From assembly GCA_012840925.1 (NCBI GenBank), contig DUVS01000019.1:1-64000 (forward strand): 64,000 nucleotides of DNA, read 5' to 3'. The notes beneath the pieces are model-generated. The model made no database searches and was not told the DNA's origin. It was given only the letters and a program-made list of their open reading frames with translations. This document shows, piece by piece, positions 25,269 to 33,730 of this stretch (positions are counted from its first letter, which is position 1; every line of letters starts with the position of its first letter). The stretch comes from Bacillota bacterium. Lineage in GTDB: Bacteria > Bacillota > Limnochordia > Darwinibacteriales > DTU012. The translations under genes and the position numbers were made by a program.

Positions 25269-26120
25269 ATGCCTAGGATTCATGTTGTGACCGATAGTGG
25301 AAGCGATCTGCCAGATTCAATCAGGAGTCAGTACAATATTCATTTGGTTCCATTGAGTATTCAGTTCGGCGAGGAAATCTATCTGGACACAGTTGAGTTA
25401 AGTGCAGAGCAATTCTATCAGCGTCTTGGCGAATCTAGCGCCCTGCCCAGCACCTGCCAACCTTCGCCGGCTGACTTTGTCAAGTGCTACGAGCAGATCT
25501 CCGAACCAGGGGATCACATCATCTCGGTACACCTCAGCAGCAGATTAAGTGGTACCTATCAATCAGCGGTACTGGCCTCCACTATGGTGGAAAATCGCAA
25601 CATCCATATCATCGATACAAAATCTGCCTCGATTGGCATCGGAATGGTGGCCATGGCGATCTCTGAAGCAGTCCAAAACGGTGCCTCAGTTGAAGATGCT
25701 CTGGCTTTGGGCGAGCGGGTAATGGAAGACTTGCAGGTATACTTTGTCGTCGACACACTGGAGTATTTGAGACGTAATGGACGCATTGGCGCAGCTTCAG
25801 CCATGGTTGGCTCATTGCTAAATATCAAGCCGGTTTTGACGCTAGCCAATGGGATTGTCACACCCTTTGACAAAGTTCGCGGAAAGGCTAGAGCCCTTAA
25901 GAGGATCTATGATCTCCTTGGTGATTATGTCCAAACTCACCAGGGCCGGAAGATCAGAATTGGACTGGTCCATAGTAACTGCGCAGATGAGGCGCTTCAG
26001 TTTGCTGATAAGATTAAGTCTGAATTCGCTATTGAGGATTTCACAATTGGACTGATTGGCCCTACAATTGGGGTACATGTTGGGCCAGGTACGATTGCGC
26101 TGCTGTGGCATCCGATCTAG
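25269..26120 (+). CDS. fakB: DegV family fatty acid-binding protein (FakB-like)
   Basis: DegV proteins bind a single fatty acid and present it to FakA. Motifs include VTDSGSDLP at the N-terminus, STCQPSPADF, HLSSRLSGTYQSAVLA and the VDTLEYLRRNGRIG segment. The protein has 283 residues. GAGGTGG lies before the ATG. Adjacency to fakA makes a kinase-substrate carrier pair likely. Which fatty acids it prefers cannot be inferred from sequence alone. Confidence 0.9.
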   Translation: MPRIHVVTDSGSDLPDSIRSQYNIHLVPLSIQFGEEIYLDTVELSAEQFYQRLGESSALPSTCQPSPADFVKCYEQISEPGDHIISVHLSSRLSGTYQSAVLASTMVENRNIHIIDTKSASIGIGMVAMAISEAVQNGASVEDALALGERVMEDLQVYFVVDTLEYLRRNGRIGAASAMVGSLLNIKPVLTLANGIVTPFDKVRGKARALKRIYDLLGDYVQTHQGRKIRIGLVHSNCADEALQFADKIKSEFAIEDFTIGLIGPTIGVHVGPGTIALLWHPI

Positions 26121-26129
26121 ACATCTAGC

Positions 26130-26152
26130 CCCCGGGGTAACCTTGGGGTTTT
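26130..26152 (+). terminator. Intrinsic terminator after the DegV gene
   Basis: CCCCGGGG (26130-26137) pairs with CCTTGGGG (26141-26148, two G-T pairs) around TAA, followed by TTTT. Confidence 0.75.
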
Positions 26153-26172
26153 AGTTGTAGTGGAGGTGTGGT

Positions 26173-28182
26173 ATGTTAGCACAACCAATCACCGTGATTC
26201 CGCGAGTTGGTACGAGAAAAGCGCAATTGGGGGCAAAACTGGACCTGCACACCCTGCGTGATGTAATCTTTAGCTTCCCTAGGGCATACAAGGATTTCAC
26301 TGCTGTCGTCAGCCCTGATCAGGCAGAAGCCGGTATGGAAGGTTTGTTCCATGGAAGAATAGCTGATCTGACAGAGCGTGCCTTATTCCGCAACCGCCGC
26401 TTGATCCAGGCTAGATTGCTGGGAACCAGGCAAGTTTTGAACCTAAGTTGGTTTACTGCTTCCTATCGCCGTGGTTTCAGTTATCAATATCAACAGCTTT
26501 CAAAAGCAGATAATCTGTGGGTTTACGGTCTGGTGAAGAGCGGCCTTTACGGGCCGGAAATAGTTGGCGGTGAATTCTATACCTCAATGCCCAAGTATCG
26601 TGGTTTGGTGCCGATCTATCCTCTAGTGGCTGGTATCACCAACCGGATGCGGATCGAATGGATCGAATTTGCCCTTAAATACTTAGATCAGATCCAAGAA
26701 TGCCTTCCTGAGCATCTTTTGGACAAGTTTCCAGGCCGTCAGAATGCTTTGAGGGCGATGCATTTTCCCCGCAACGAGATAGAGCTTGCCAAAGCCAGAC
26801 AGCGCCTTGTCTTTGAGGAGTTTTTTCTTTTCCAGATCAGTCTTGGTACCGTCATCAGCCACAGACAAGAATCAGTTCGGCATCAACCGGACGGTCCATT
26901 AACAAAGCAGTTTTTCGAGGGTCTTCCGTTTCGGCTGACTAATGGCCAGGTGAACGCCATCGCTGATGTTCGCCGTGATATGGAATCTAAACAACAAATG
27001 CGGCGACTAATCCAAGGCGATGTCGGTTCCGGCAAAACCGTAATCGCCAAGTACGCATGTCTAAAAGCTGTGGATTCCGGCGGACAGGTGGCGGTGATGG
27101 TGCCGACTGAAATCCTGGCACGGCAAATGTATGATCGGATGGCTGCGGATTTCGAACCGCTGGGGGTACCCACGGCTCTCTTGATAGGCAAGACCAGTGC
27201 AAAGCAGCGTCAGGAAATTATCCGCAAAGCAGCCAATCAAGAAGTATCAGTCATAGTTGGCACTCATGCTTTAATCTCAGAACGAGTCGAGTTTAAAAAT
27301 CTAACTCTTGCGGTCATAGATGAGCAGCACCGTTTCGGAGTACGGCAGCGGCTTGCCCTTAGCGACAAAGGCAACACCGATCTGTTGGTCATGTCGGCGA
27401 CGCCAATACCACGGTCGCTGGCGTTGACCTTGTATGGAGATCTAAACATATCTATCATTCCTGACTTGCCAGAAGGCCGCAAGCCCATCGACACCAGATT
27501 GATTCATCCCCGGCAGAGAGATGATGTATACCGGTTTGTAGTACAGCGGGTAAAGCAAGGAGAACAGGCTTTTGTTGTCTTTCCGTTGGTGGAGGAGTCG
27601 GACAAGCTGGACGCACGGGCAGCGATTCAAGAAATGGAGAATTTATCCAAGCAGCAGCTTGCCCAAGTCCGGGTTGGCCTTGTTCATGGGCAAATGGGGA
27701 AGTCTAAGGATCAGGTGATGCAGGACTTCTACGATGGAAAACTTGATGTGCTGATTTCAACAACTGTCATTGAGGTTGGTATGAATGTACTTACTGCTAC
27801 GGTAATGGTGATCGAAAATGCAGACCGGTTTGGCTTGGCACAGCTGCACCAGCTGCGGGGCAGGGTCGGGCGCGCCGAAAAGCAGGCCTATTGTTTTTTG
27901 ATCGCAGATCCTAAAACTGAACTTGCCAGACAAAGACTGGACATAATCAGGCATACTAATGATGGATTAAAGATCGCTGAGGAAGATCTCAAATTGAGAG
28001 GCCCTGGTGACTTGTTAGGTACGCGGCAGTCAGGTGATCCGTGGTTTAACCTGGCAGATTTGATTCGAGATCAGGCACTGCTGGAACAAGCGACACAAGA
28101 AGCCCGGGAGCTAATTCAAGCCGATCCCGGCCTGGAAATGCACCCGGCGCTGCAGGCAGAAATTAAAAGACAGCAACCGTAA
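26173..28182 (+). CDS. recG: ATP-dependent DNA helicase RecG
   Basis: RecG remodels stalled forks and Holliday junctions. The N-terminal wedge/OB region (about 1-230) is followed by Walker A GDVGSGKTV, DEQHRFG (DEQH box), SATPIPRSLALTLYGD, and the motif VI region QLHQLRGRVGRAEKQAYC. The TRG-like C-terminal segment RGPGDLLGTRQSGDP is present. The 669 residues match the family. The start is ATG 26173 after GGAGGTG. It stands just after a terminator. Confidence 0.95.
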   Translation: MLAQPITVIPRVGTRKAQLGAKLDLHTLRDVIFSFPRAYKDFTAVVSPDQAEAGMEGLFHGRIADLTERALFRNRRLIQARLLGTRQVLNLSWFTASYRRGFSYQYQQLSKADNLWVYGLVKSGLYGPEIVGGEFYTSMPKYRGLVPIYPLVAGITNRMRIEWIEFALKYLDQIQECLPEHLLDKFPGRQNALRAMHFPRNEIELAKARQRLVFEEFFLFQISLGTVISHRQESVRHQPDGPLTKQFFEGLPFRLTNGQVNAIADVRRDMESKQQMRRLIQGDVGSGKTVIAKYACLKAVDSGGQVAVMVPTEILARQMYDRMAADFEPLGVPTALLIGKTSAKQRQEIIRKAANQEVSVIVGTHALISERVEFKNLTLAVIDEQHRFGVRQRLALSDKGNTDLLVMSATPIPRSLALTLYGDLNISIIPDLPEGRKPIDTRLIHPRQRDDVYRFVVQRVKQGEQAFVVFPLVEESDKLDARAAIQEMENLSKQQLAQVRVGLVHGQMGKSKDQVMQDFYDGKLDVLISTTVIEVGMNVLTATVMVIENADRFGLAQLHQLRGRVGRAEKQAYCFLIADPKTELARQRLDIIRHTNDGLKIAEEDLKLRGPGDLLGTRQSGDPWFNLADLIRDQALLEQATQEARELIQADPGLEMHPALQAEIKRQQP

Positions 28183-28361
28183 ACAGCTGCTGTCTCTGGG
28201 AGAGGAGAAACCGGAGGAAGAATAGAACCAAATTAATGGTTGCACTTCCTGTGCCTTTTGGGGAGGGTCAATCTCTTCATTGCTATTATGTGGCAATATC
28301 CCCATAGAATATTCAAGCAGACTACCGGTATTTTTTTCCATCAGACCGAGGAGGAGTTTTT

Positions 28362-28952
28362 GTGCGAGTAATCGCAGGAAGCGCTCGCGGCAGAAGGCTG
28401 AAGAGTGTGCGAGGCCGGCATACGCGTCCGACTACCGATCGTGTTAAGGAGAACCTGTTCAACATCGTAGGCGAAGCTGTGGTCCAAGCTCAGGTCCTGG
28501 ATCTGTTTGCCGGTAACGGGGGTATCGGGATTGAAGCGCTGAGCCGCGGTGCGGCTAAAGCTGTTTTTGTTGATAAAGACCGTCTGTGTACAGACATGAT
28601 CCACACCAATTTAACAGAAACCGGATTATTGGCACGGGCAGAGATCTACACGAACGATGTCTTTAGAGCGGTCAGAATTCTAGGGCAAAAACAGAGGCAG
28701 TTTAACTTCATTTTTCTTGATCCACCATATGAAAGTGGTTTGAGTAACAAAACGTTGACTGAAATTGCCGCAAACAACCTGCTGGCTGCAGACGGCATAG
28801 TGGTGGCAGAGCACAGCAGTAAAGAGGAAATCATCGATTTTACGTTGAACTTAATTCGAGTAAGGCAAGTGCGTTATGGAGATATTATCCTGTCATTTTA
28901 CCGCATCGAGGAGGATGAACTTGAAGATTTGCGTATGTCCCGGCAGCTTTGA
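28362..28952 (+). CDS. rsmD: 16S rRNA m2G966 methyltransferase RsmD
   Basis: The protein begins [16 protein letters not shown] and contains [14 protein letters not shown], the SAM loop [20 protein letters not shown] and the catalytic DPPYE. It methylates N2 of G966 in 16S rRNA. The product has 196 residues. The start is GTG 28362 after GAGGAGG. The 180 bases between recG and this gene hold a small hairpin (ATTGC/GCAAT near 28280-28297) but no clear promoter or terminator. Its 3' end overlaps coaD by 32 bases. Confidence 0.94.
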   Translation: MRVIAGSARGRRLKSVRGRHTRPTTDRVKENLFNIVGEAVVQAQVLDLFAGNGGIGIEALSRGAAKAVFVDKDRLCTDMIHTNLTETGLLARAEIYTNDVFRAVRILGQKQRQFNFIFLDPPYESGLSNKTLTEIAANNLLAADGIVVAEHSSKEEIIDFTLNLIRVRQVRYGDIILSFYRIEEDELEDLRMSRQL

Positions 28953-29421
28953 TCCAGTTACTTACGGGCATGTAGATATCATTCATAGAGCTGCGGACAT
29001 TTTTGATCATGTGTATGTCGCAGTCCTAAAGAATCGGGAAAAACAGTCGTTTTTTTCAATAGATGAACGCCTGGAGATGCTGCACCTGTCAGTTAGAGAT
29101 TTGGATAATGTTTCGGTGGAGAGTTTTGACGGTTTAGTCGTGGAATATGCCCGCAGGAAAGGTGCATTGGCAATTGTCCGCGGCTTAAGGGCCGTAACCG
29201 ATTTTGAATATGAATTTAAGTTGGCTGCCATGAATCGCAATCTCGATCCAGAGATAGAAACGGTATTCATGATGACCAGCAGCCAGTATTCATTCTTAAG
29301 CTCTTCAGCGGTGAAAGAGGTTGCCAGTTTCGGTGGTGACGTGTCGCAATGGGTTTCACCAGAGGTTGCCCAACGCCTGTACGCGAAGTACCAGATCAAT
29401 GAAAGGGGTAAGCGAGATTGA
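28921..29421 (+). CDS. coaD: Phosphopantetheine adenylyltransferase
   Basis: CoaD makes dephospho-CoA from 4'-phosphopantetheine and ATP. The nucleotidyltransferase motif [11 protein letters not shown] and the C-terminal [13 protein letters not shown] are present. The start TTG 28921 gives [17 protein letters not shown], six bases after GAGGAGG; the ATG at 28915 touches that site directly. The product has 166 residues. rsmD-coaD-ylbJ is a conserved Bacillota neighbourhood. Confidence 0.94.
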   Translation: MKICVCPGSFDPVTYGHVDIIHRAADIFDHVYVAVLKNREKQSFFSIDERLEMLHLSVRDLDNVSVESFDGLVVEYARRKGALAIVRGLRAVTDFEYEFKLAAMNRNLDPEIETVFMMTSSQYSFLSSSAVKEVASFGGDVSQWVSPEVAQRLYAKYQINERGKRD

Positions 29422-29903
29422 ACAGGATCAATTTAATCATGCTGCTCGACAAGTTGGAAGAGATCATAGACAAGGCACCTGAAATTCCCTTGACGGGACG
29501 TGTCTTGTTGGATTCAGACGAGTTACTGGAACTGATTGAAAAGATCCGGAATGCAGTTCCCGAAGAAGTCAAACGTGCCGAAATCGTTTCAACTGAAAAA
29601 GATCGGCTGATTTCAGAGGGCCAGCAGCGAGCTGAGAGAATCATTGCGCAAGCGAAGGAACAGGCAGCAAGGCTGTTAAAAGAAAGCGAGATTTACCGCC
29701 AAGCTCAACAGGAGGCAAAACAGATCTTGGCCGAGGCCCATCAAAGAGCTCAAGAGTTAATCAAAGGGTCAGAGGAATATGCGTTCAATGTCCTTTCTGA
29801 GCTCGAAGAAACCTTGAACAAAACCCTGAAAGTAGTGGTCAGGGGACAAGAAGAACTCAAAAAGGACACAGGCACCAACACTAATGCTGCCAGCAGTCAG
29901 TAG
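29418..29903 (+). CDS. Coiled-coil protein, V/F-type ATPase stalk-like, function unknown
   Basis: The 161-residue protein is almost entirely helical and charged. After a short amphipathic N-terminus comes an Ala-, Gln- and Glu-rich coiled coil (about 50-135) with alanine-spaced segments such as [18 protein letters not shown], like stator subunits b/H of ATP synthases. Similar proteins follow coaD in many clostridia and are usually annotated ATPase or hypothetical without experiment. No membrane anchor is seen. The TTG start overlaps the coaD stop (TTGA). Confidence 0.7.
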   Translation: MNRINLIMLLDKLEEIIDKAPEIPLTGRVLLDSDELLELIEKIRNAVPEEVKRAEIVSTEKDRLISEGQQRAERIIAQAKEQAARLLKESEIYRQAQQEAKQILAEAHQRAQELIKGSEEYAFNVLSELEETLNKTLKVVVRGQEELKKDTGTNTNAASSQ

Positions 29904-29905
29904 GT

Positions 29906-31135
29906 TCACTTTCTGACCCAGAAGAATACAATGCGGTTAAGCAGATAGGCAAGCAGCACTAGAAGGACGAATATGGCCCCAATCAGGGCGGCCATACTGA
30001 CAGATAGACCTAGTATGGCGAGCATTGAAGGTTGGCTGAAACTTAGTTTGGCCATTACCAGTACTGATAGTCCGAGCTGCCGCCAGATTAAACCAACGGG
30101 ATGGTAGAGCAGGGCTGTTGTTATGCCTGCGCAGACCGCATGGAATACACGAGCGATGATGTATGGTTTGATCCTGATGTCGGTTCCCCGGATCATGGCC
30201 GCCACTTGCATGTGAACTGATAAACCACTCCAACCAATTATGGCACTGATAACCACCAGTTTTTGGATTAAAGTGGCTTTTGCCTGAGCGACGGCCTGGA
30301 TGCCGATATCAATTTCCAGTAACCCTGAAATTGCAGAACTGGCAAGATCCTGGTTGAGATCGAAGAAGGGCAGTACGGATGTAAGAAAATCAGATAGAGC
30401 AGGGATAAGTCCAGCCAAGTTAAGAATTCGCGAGAATACAGAAAAGATCATGATGCAGCCCCCGATAAAATTCAGAGATCTAAGGCTCTGCATTACCGCA
30501 TCATAAAAGAGTGATCCGATATGGGCTGTGCTGCCCCTAGCATTGAACAGGGCATTTGTTCCATAGATTGGTGGATTTACCGTTTCGGTGCATGTTCTGC
30601 CTCCCTGTTGGGAACTGCCATAAAAGCGCATGAAAAAGCCCACCATAATGGTGGAAATGTAGTGGGCAAGCATTAATACCAAGGCCATCTCCGGCAATCC
30701 CAACATTCCTACAGCAACTGCTCCGGCGATGAACAATGGCCCTGCTGTATTAGCAAAGCTGACCAATCGTTCGGCCTCAATCTGAGTGATCAGTCTTTCA
30801 CGGCGCAAATCTGCGGTAAGCTTGGCCCCTAGCGGATATCCCGATGCCAGCCCCAAAGCCACGGCAAATGCACCGACACCGGGGATGCGGAAAAGCGGAT
30901 ACATAACTGGTTCTAGGAAAACGCCCAGGAATTGGATTACCCCCAGATGAATCAACAACTCTGCCATGACAAAAAATGGAAGAAGTGCTGGCAGGACAAC
31001 TCCAAACCAAAGATTAAGCCCTTCCAGGGAGGCTTGAAACGTTTCTTTTGGGAAAACTATCAGCGAGAGAGCAAGCACCAGGACAAGTGCTGCTGTGAGA
31101 TAAGCCTTGATGCGTTGACGTTTGCTGACACTCAT
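29906..31135 (-). CDS. ylbJ: Sporulation integral membrane protein YlbJ (nucleoside-recognition/Gate domain)
   Basis: The 409-residue protein has about ten hydrophobic segments and the Gate-domain motifs LNLWFGVVLPALLPFFVMAE, GVGAFAVALGLASGYPLGAK and FANTAGPLFIAGAVAVGML. In B. subtilis ylbJ is a mother-cell (SigE) gene needed for heat-resistant spores; the transported substrate is uncertain. The start is ATG 31135 after AGAGGTG; the in-frame GTG at 31144 overlaps this site. It converges with the coiled-coil gene and is divergent from yceD. Confidence 0.9.
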   Translation of the reverse strand: MSVSKRQRIKAYLTAALVLVLALSLIVFPKETFQASLEGLNLWFGVVLPALLPFFVMAELLIHLGVIQFLGVFLEPVMYPLFRIPGVGAFAVALGLASGYPLGAKLTADLRRERLITQIEAERLVSFANTAGPLFIAGAVAVGMLGLPEMALVLMLAHYISTIMVGFFMRFYGSSQQGGRTCTETVNPPIYGTNALFNARGSTAHIGSLFYDAVMQSLRSLNFIGGCIMIFSVFSRILNLAGLIPALSDFLTSVLPFFDLNQDLASSAISGLLEIDIGIQAVAQAKATLIQKLVVISAIIGWSGLSVHMQVAAMIRGTDIRIKPYIIARVFHAVCAGITTALLYHPVGLIWRQLGLSVLVMAKLSFSQPSMLAILGLSVSMAALIGAIFVLLVLLAYLLNRIVFFWVRK

Positions 31136-31246
31136 GATGAACACCTCTTATTCTATCTCTGAATCATAGATATGGGATATGGACCCTGGTTTATGCCATA
31201 TGTGTTTAGCGGCTGTAGAAAAGGTTTGGGTGCATGCTCGCGTTAC

Positions 31247-31275
31247 TTGACAGGAACAGGCATTGTATGTATAAT
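31247..31275 (+). promoter_or_regulatory. Consensus sigma-A promoter of yceD-rpmF
   Basis: TTGACA (31247-31252) and TATAAT (31270-31275) are perfect and 17 bases apart. Transcription would begin about ten bases before the yceD ATG at 31292, so the leader is very short. Confidence 0.9.
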
Positions 31276-31291
31276 TTATGAGGTGACTTAT

Positions 31292-31813
31292 ATGCGGATT
31301 AGGATTGCAGCTCTTGGCAAGATAGGCAGTTCGCTGGATTTTGAAGAAGTGGTAGGAGTAAACCACTTTCCTGAGTTGACGCAAATTGGTGAGTCACAGA
31401 CACCGCTGCAGATCAAAGGGACAGTGTTAAAGACTAAATTTGGTTTTCTGGTATCGGGTGCTGCGGAGATGAGCCTGACCCTTACGTGTTCCCGCTGTCT
31501 GACGCCTTTCGAACAAACAATTAAGGCAGATTTCAGTGAGGAGTATGTGCCAGCAGGGTATAAGGCGGAAAACCCTGAACCTAGTGAGCTTGAGGATCCA
31601 GCACACACATTTCAAGGAGACTATATCGATATTACACGATTGGTAACTGAAGCTGTGATTCTGGAAATACCCATGAAGGCAGTATGCCGCAATGACTGTA
31701 AGGGGATCTGCCCCGAATGCGGCCAGGTGTTGAATGAAAAGGTGTGTGATTGTGACAAAGTTCAGCCAGATCCCCGCCTGGCGGTTTTGGCTGACTTATT
31801 GAAAAATCAATGA
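31292..31813 (+). CDS. yceD: YceD/DUF177 protein linked to 23S rRNA accumulation
   Basis: The 173-residue protein has the DUF177 pattern: CSRCLTPFEQTIKADFSEEYVP, then DITRLVTEAVILEIPMKAVC and CKGICPECGQVLNEKVCDC with clustered cysteines that may bind zinc. Plant and bacterial relatives are needed for normal 23S rRNA levels. It pairs with rpmF (L32) in most bacteria, as here. The start is ATG 31292 after GAGGTG. Confidence 0.92.
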   Translation: MRIRIAALGKIGSSLDFEEVVGVNHFPELTQIGESQTPLQIKGTVLKTKFGFLVSGAAEMSLTLTCSRCLTPFEQTIKADFSEEYVPAGYKAENPEPSELEDPAHTFQGDYIDITRLVTEAVILEIPMKAVCRNDCKGICPECGQVLNEKVCDCDKVQPDPRLAVLADLLKNQ

Positions 31814-31847
31814 GCTAGAAAACTTGCATGAGAGGGGGATGGAGCAA

Positions 31848-32033
31848 ATGGCTGTACCAAAGCGAAAGGTTTCAAAAGCGAAGGGACGTAGTCGGCGTAC
31901 ACACTGGAAAATAAAGGCTGTAAATGCCATGGAATGTCCTCAGTGCCACGAGCCGAAACTGCCGCATCGTGTTTGTTCCAACTGTGGTTACTATAAAGGT
32001 CGTCAGGTTGTGGAAGTGAAGAAAGCTGAATAA
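31848..32033 (+). CDS. rpmF: 50S ribosomal protein L32
   Basis: The 61-residue protein begins MAVPKRKVSKAKGRSRRTHW and contains the zinc-binding pairs CPQC and CSNC. The start is ATG 31848, preceded by AGAGGGGG. It is followed by an intrinsic terminator that separates it from fapR. Confidence 0.96.
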   Translation: MAVPKRKVSKAKGRSRRTHWKIKAVNAMECPQCHEPKLPHRVCSNCGYYKGRQVVEVKKAE

Positions 32034-32061
32034 TTGAATGCTTTAATCTGATTACAGAAGG

Positions 32062-32092
32062 ATGATAGGGAGCGAATCTCTATCATTTTTTT
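32062..32092 (+). terminator. Intrinsic terminator after rpmF
   Basis: ATGATAGGGA (32062-32071) pairs with TCTCTATCAT (32077-32086, one G-T pair), followed by a run of seven T. Confidence 0.88.
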
Positions 32093-32093
32093 C

Positions 32094-32122
32094 TTTACAA
32101 AACTGGCAAATTTGGTTATACT
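32094..32122 (+). promoter_or_regulatory. Sigma-A promoter of the fapR-plsX-fab operon
   Basis: TTTACA (32094-32099) and TATACT (32117-32122) are 17 bases apart. The predicted start near 32129 lies immediately before the FapR box. Confidence 0.8.
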
Positions 32123-32130
32123 AGGATCGT

Positions 32131-32149
32131 ATTAGTACCAGGTGTTAAC
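32131..32149 (+). promoter_or_regulatory. FapR operator
   Basis: ATTAGTACCAGGTGTTAAC fits the FapR-box pattern TTAGTACC-N-GGT..TAA known from Bacillus. It is an imperfect palindrome right after the -10 box, so FapR binding would block its own operon until malonyl-CoA releases it. Confidence 0.8.
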
Positions 32150-32163
32150 AGGAGGTCAAAACA

Positions 32164-32736
32164 ATGACATCCAGTCGCCAAGGCCGGCGCCAACGCCTCC
32201 AGGCTCTTCTCGATGCAGAACCGTTCCTCACTGACCGGCAGATTGCAGAACTGCTCCAGGTGAGCGTAGCAACCGTACGTTTGGATCGAATGGCACTGGG
32301 AATTCCAGAACTGCGGGAACGAATCAAAGCTGTAGCTGAAGAGAATTATGCAAAGCTGCGGGCTTTGGAAGGGCACGAGGTGATTGGCGAACTGATCGAT
32401 CTAAGTATCGGGCAGGAAGCACTTTCGGTGTTGTCAACCACTCATGAAATGACATTCAAACGCACTGATGTCCTCAGAGGCCACTATTTATTTGCCCAAG
32501 CCAATTCTCTTGCTGTTGCACTCGTGGATGCCGAAATAGCCTTGACTGCGTCTGCCAGAATTCGTTTTCTTCATCCCGTGGAGAGTGGCAAACGTGTCAT
32601 CGCCAAAGCCAGATTGATACAGAGGACCGGGTCACGGCATACTATCAAGGTTGAGAGCCGTATTGATCAACTGAAGGTGTTTGAAGGCGAGTTTGTGGTA
32701 GTTGCGCTAGACAAAAAGGAGGGTGATTCCCATTAA
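32164..32736 (+). CDS. fapR: Fatty acid and phospholipid biosynthesis repressor FapR
   Basis: FapR represses lipid synthesis genes and is released by malonyl-CoA. The N-terminal HTH (LTDRQIAELLQVSVATVRLDR) joins a C-terminal hot-dog thioesterase-like domain (about 70-185) with LRGHYLFAQANSLAVALVDAE, the ligand-pocket segment. The product has 190 residues. GGAGG precedes the ATG. The operator and promoter are directly upstream, and the controlled genes directly downstream. Confidence 0.94.
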   Translation: MTSSRQGRRQRLQALLDAEPFLTDRQIAELLQVSVATVRLDRMALGIPELRERIKAVAEENYAKLRALEGHEVIGELIDLSIGQEALSVLSTTHEMTFKRTDVLRGHYLFAQANSLAVALVDAEIALTASARIRFLHPVESGKRVIAKARLIQRTGSRHTIKVESRIDQLKVFEGEFVVVALDKKEGDSH

Positions 32737-33730
32737 AATCGCAGTGGATGGTTTCGGAGGAGATTTTGCTCCTGAGCAAATCGTCGCAGGATGCCTACAG
32801 GCAGCAAGCGAGGATCGGATTCCAATAATGCTAACCGGTGATCGAGACGTGCTCTCATCCATGATTGAAGGCAAACCGGGGAGCGACTTGATTGAGATTG
32901 TCCATGCCCCTGAGCGGATCGGCATGGACGAAGCGCCGGTTGAGGCGGTGCGCACGAAAAAGGATTCTTCGTTGAATGCTGCAGCACGTCTGGTCAAAAA
33001 TCAAGCGGCAGCAGGCATGGTCAGCGCAGGCAATACAGGGGCATGTATGGCCGCTGCATTGTTTACAATAGGGAGGATCCGTGGAGTTGAACGGCCTGCG
33101 ATTACTTCCCTGATGCCGACCGTCAAAGGGGTTTGCCTTATGGTTGACGTGGGGGCCAACGTGGATTGCCGCCCCAGTCAACTTGCCCAGTTCGCACATA
33201 TGGGCGCTATCTATGCCCAACGAGTCTTGGGGCGGCCTGACCCAAGGGTTGGATTGCTCAATATCGGAGAAGAACCGGTAAAGGGCAATGAGGCTGCACA
33301 GCAAGCATATCAGCTTTTGAGCACGGCCAAGATCAATTTCATAGGAAACATCGAGGGCAGGGATATACCCGGTGGTGAAGTCGATGTTGTTGTTTGCGAC
33401 GGATTTGTCGGTAATATTGTGCTAAAGTTTGCAGAGGGTTTAGGTACGGGCTTGTTTACAATGCTAAAGCAGGAACTGACTGCTACGCTGCCGCGCAAGC
33501 TGGCAGCCATGATTTTACGTCCCGGATTTGCCAAGCTTAAACAGAAAATGGATTATGCCGAATATGGAGGGGCTCCGCTCTTGGGGGTCAAAGGAACGGT
33601 AATCATTGCCCATGGTAGCTCCAACGCCAAAGCCATTCACAATGCGATTCGAGTGGCTAAAGAAGCGTCTTCCAACCAAGTTGTCGAATCAATAGCAGAA
33701 CTGATTGCGGGTGAAATGAGTGAACAATAA
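32723..33730 (+). CDS. plsX: Phosphate acyltransferase PlsX
   Basis: PlsX interconverts acyl-ACP and acyl-phosphate for PlsY, and links to FakA-made acyl-phosphate. The N-terminus KIAVDGFGGDFAPEQIV and the segments VSAGNTGACMAAALFTIGRI, DVGANVDCRPSQLAQFA and VIAHGSSNAKAI are diagnostic. About 333 residues. GTG 32723 is fused to the AGGAGGGTG ribosome-binding site; the in-frame ATT at 32732 has ideal spacing and would give the family-typical MKIAVD start (see findings). It overlaps fapR and fabH. Confidence 0.93.
   Translation: MIPIKIAVDGFGGDFAPEQIVAGCLQAASEDRIPIMLTGDRDVLSSMIEGKPGSDLIEIVHAPERIGMDEAPVEAVRTKKDSSLNAAARLVKNQAAAGMVSAGNTGACMAAALFTIGRIRGVERPAITSLMPTVKGVCLMVDVGANVDCRPSQLAQFAHMGAIYAQRVLGRPDPRVGLLNIGEEPVKGNEAAQQAYQLLSTAKINFIGNIEGRDIPGGEVDVVVCDGFVGNIVLKFAEGLGTGLFTMLKQELTATLPRKLAAMILRPGFAKLKQKMDYAEYGGAPLLGVKGTVIIAHGSSNAKAIHNAIRVAKEASSNQVVESIAELIAGEMSEQ

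Noticed and set aside
28236-28307. 23-codon frame upstream of rsmD
   Set aside because: GGAGG lies about 19 bases before its ATG, it is not overlapped or coupled to a gene, and the peptide has no recognisable feature.
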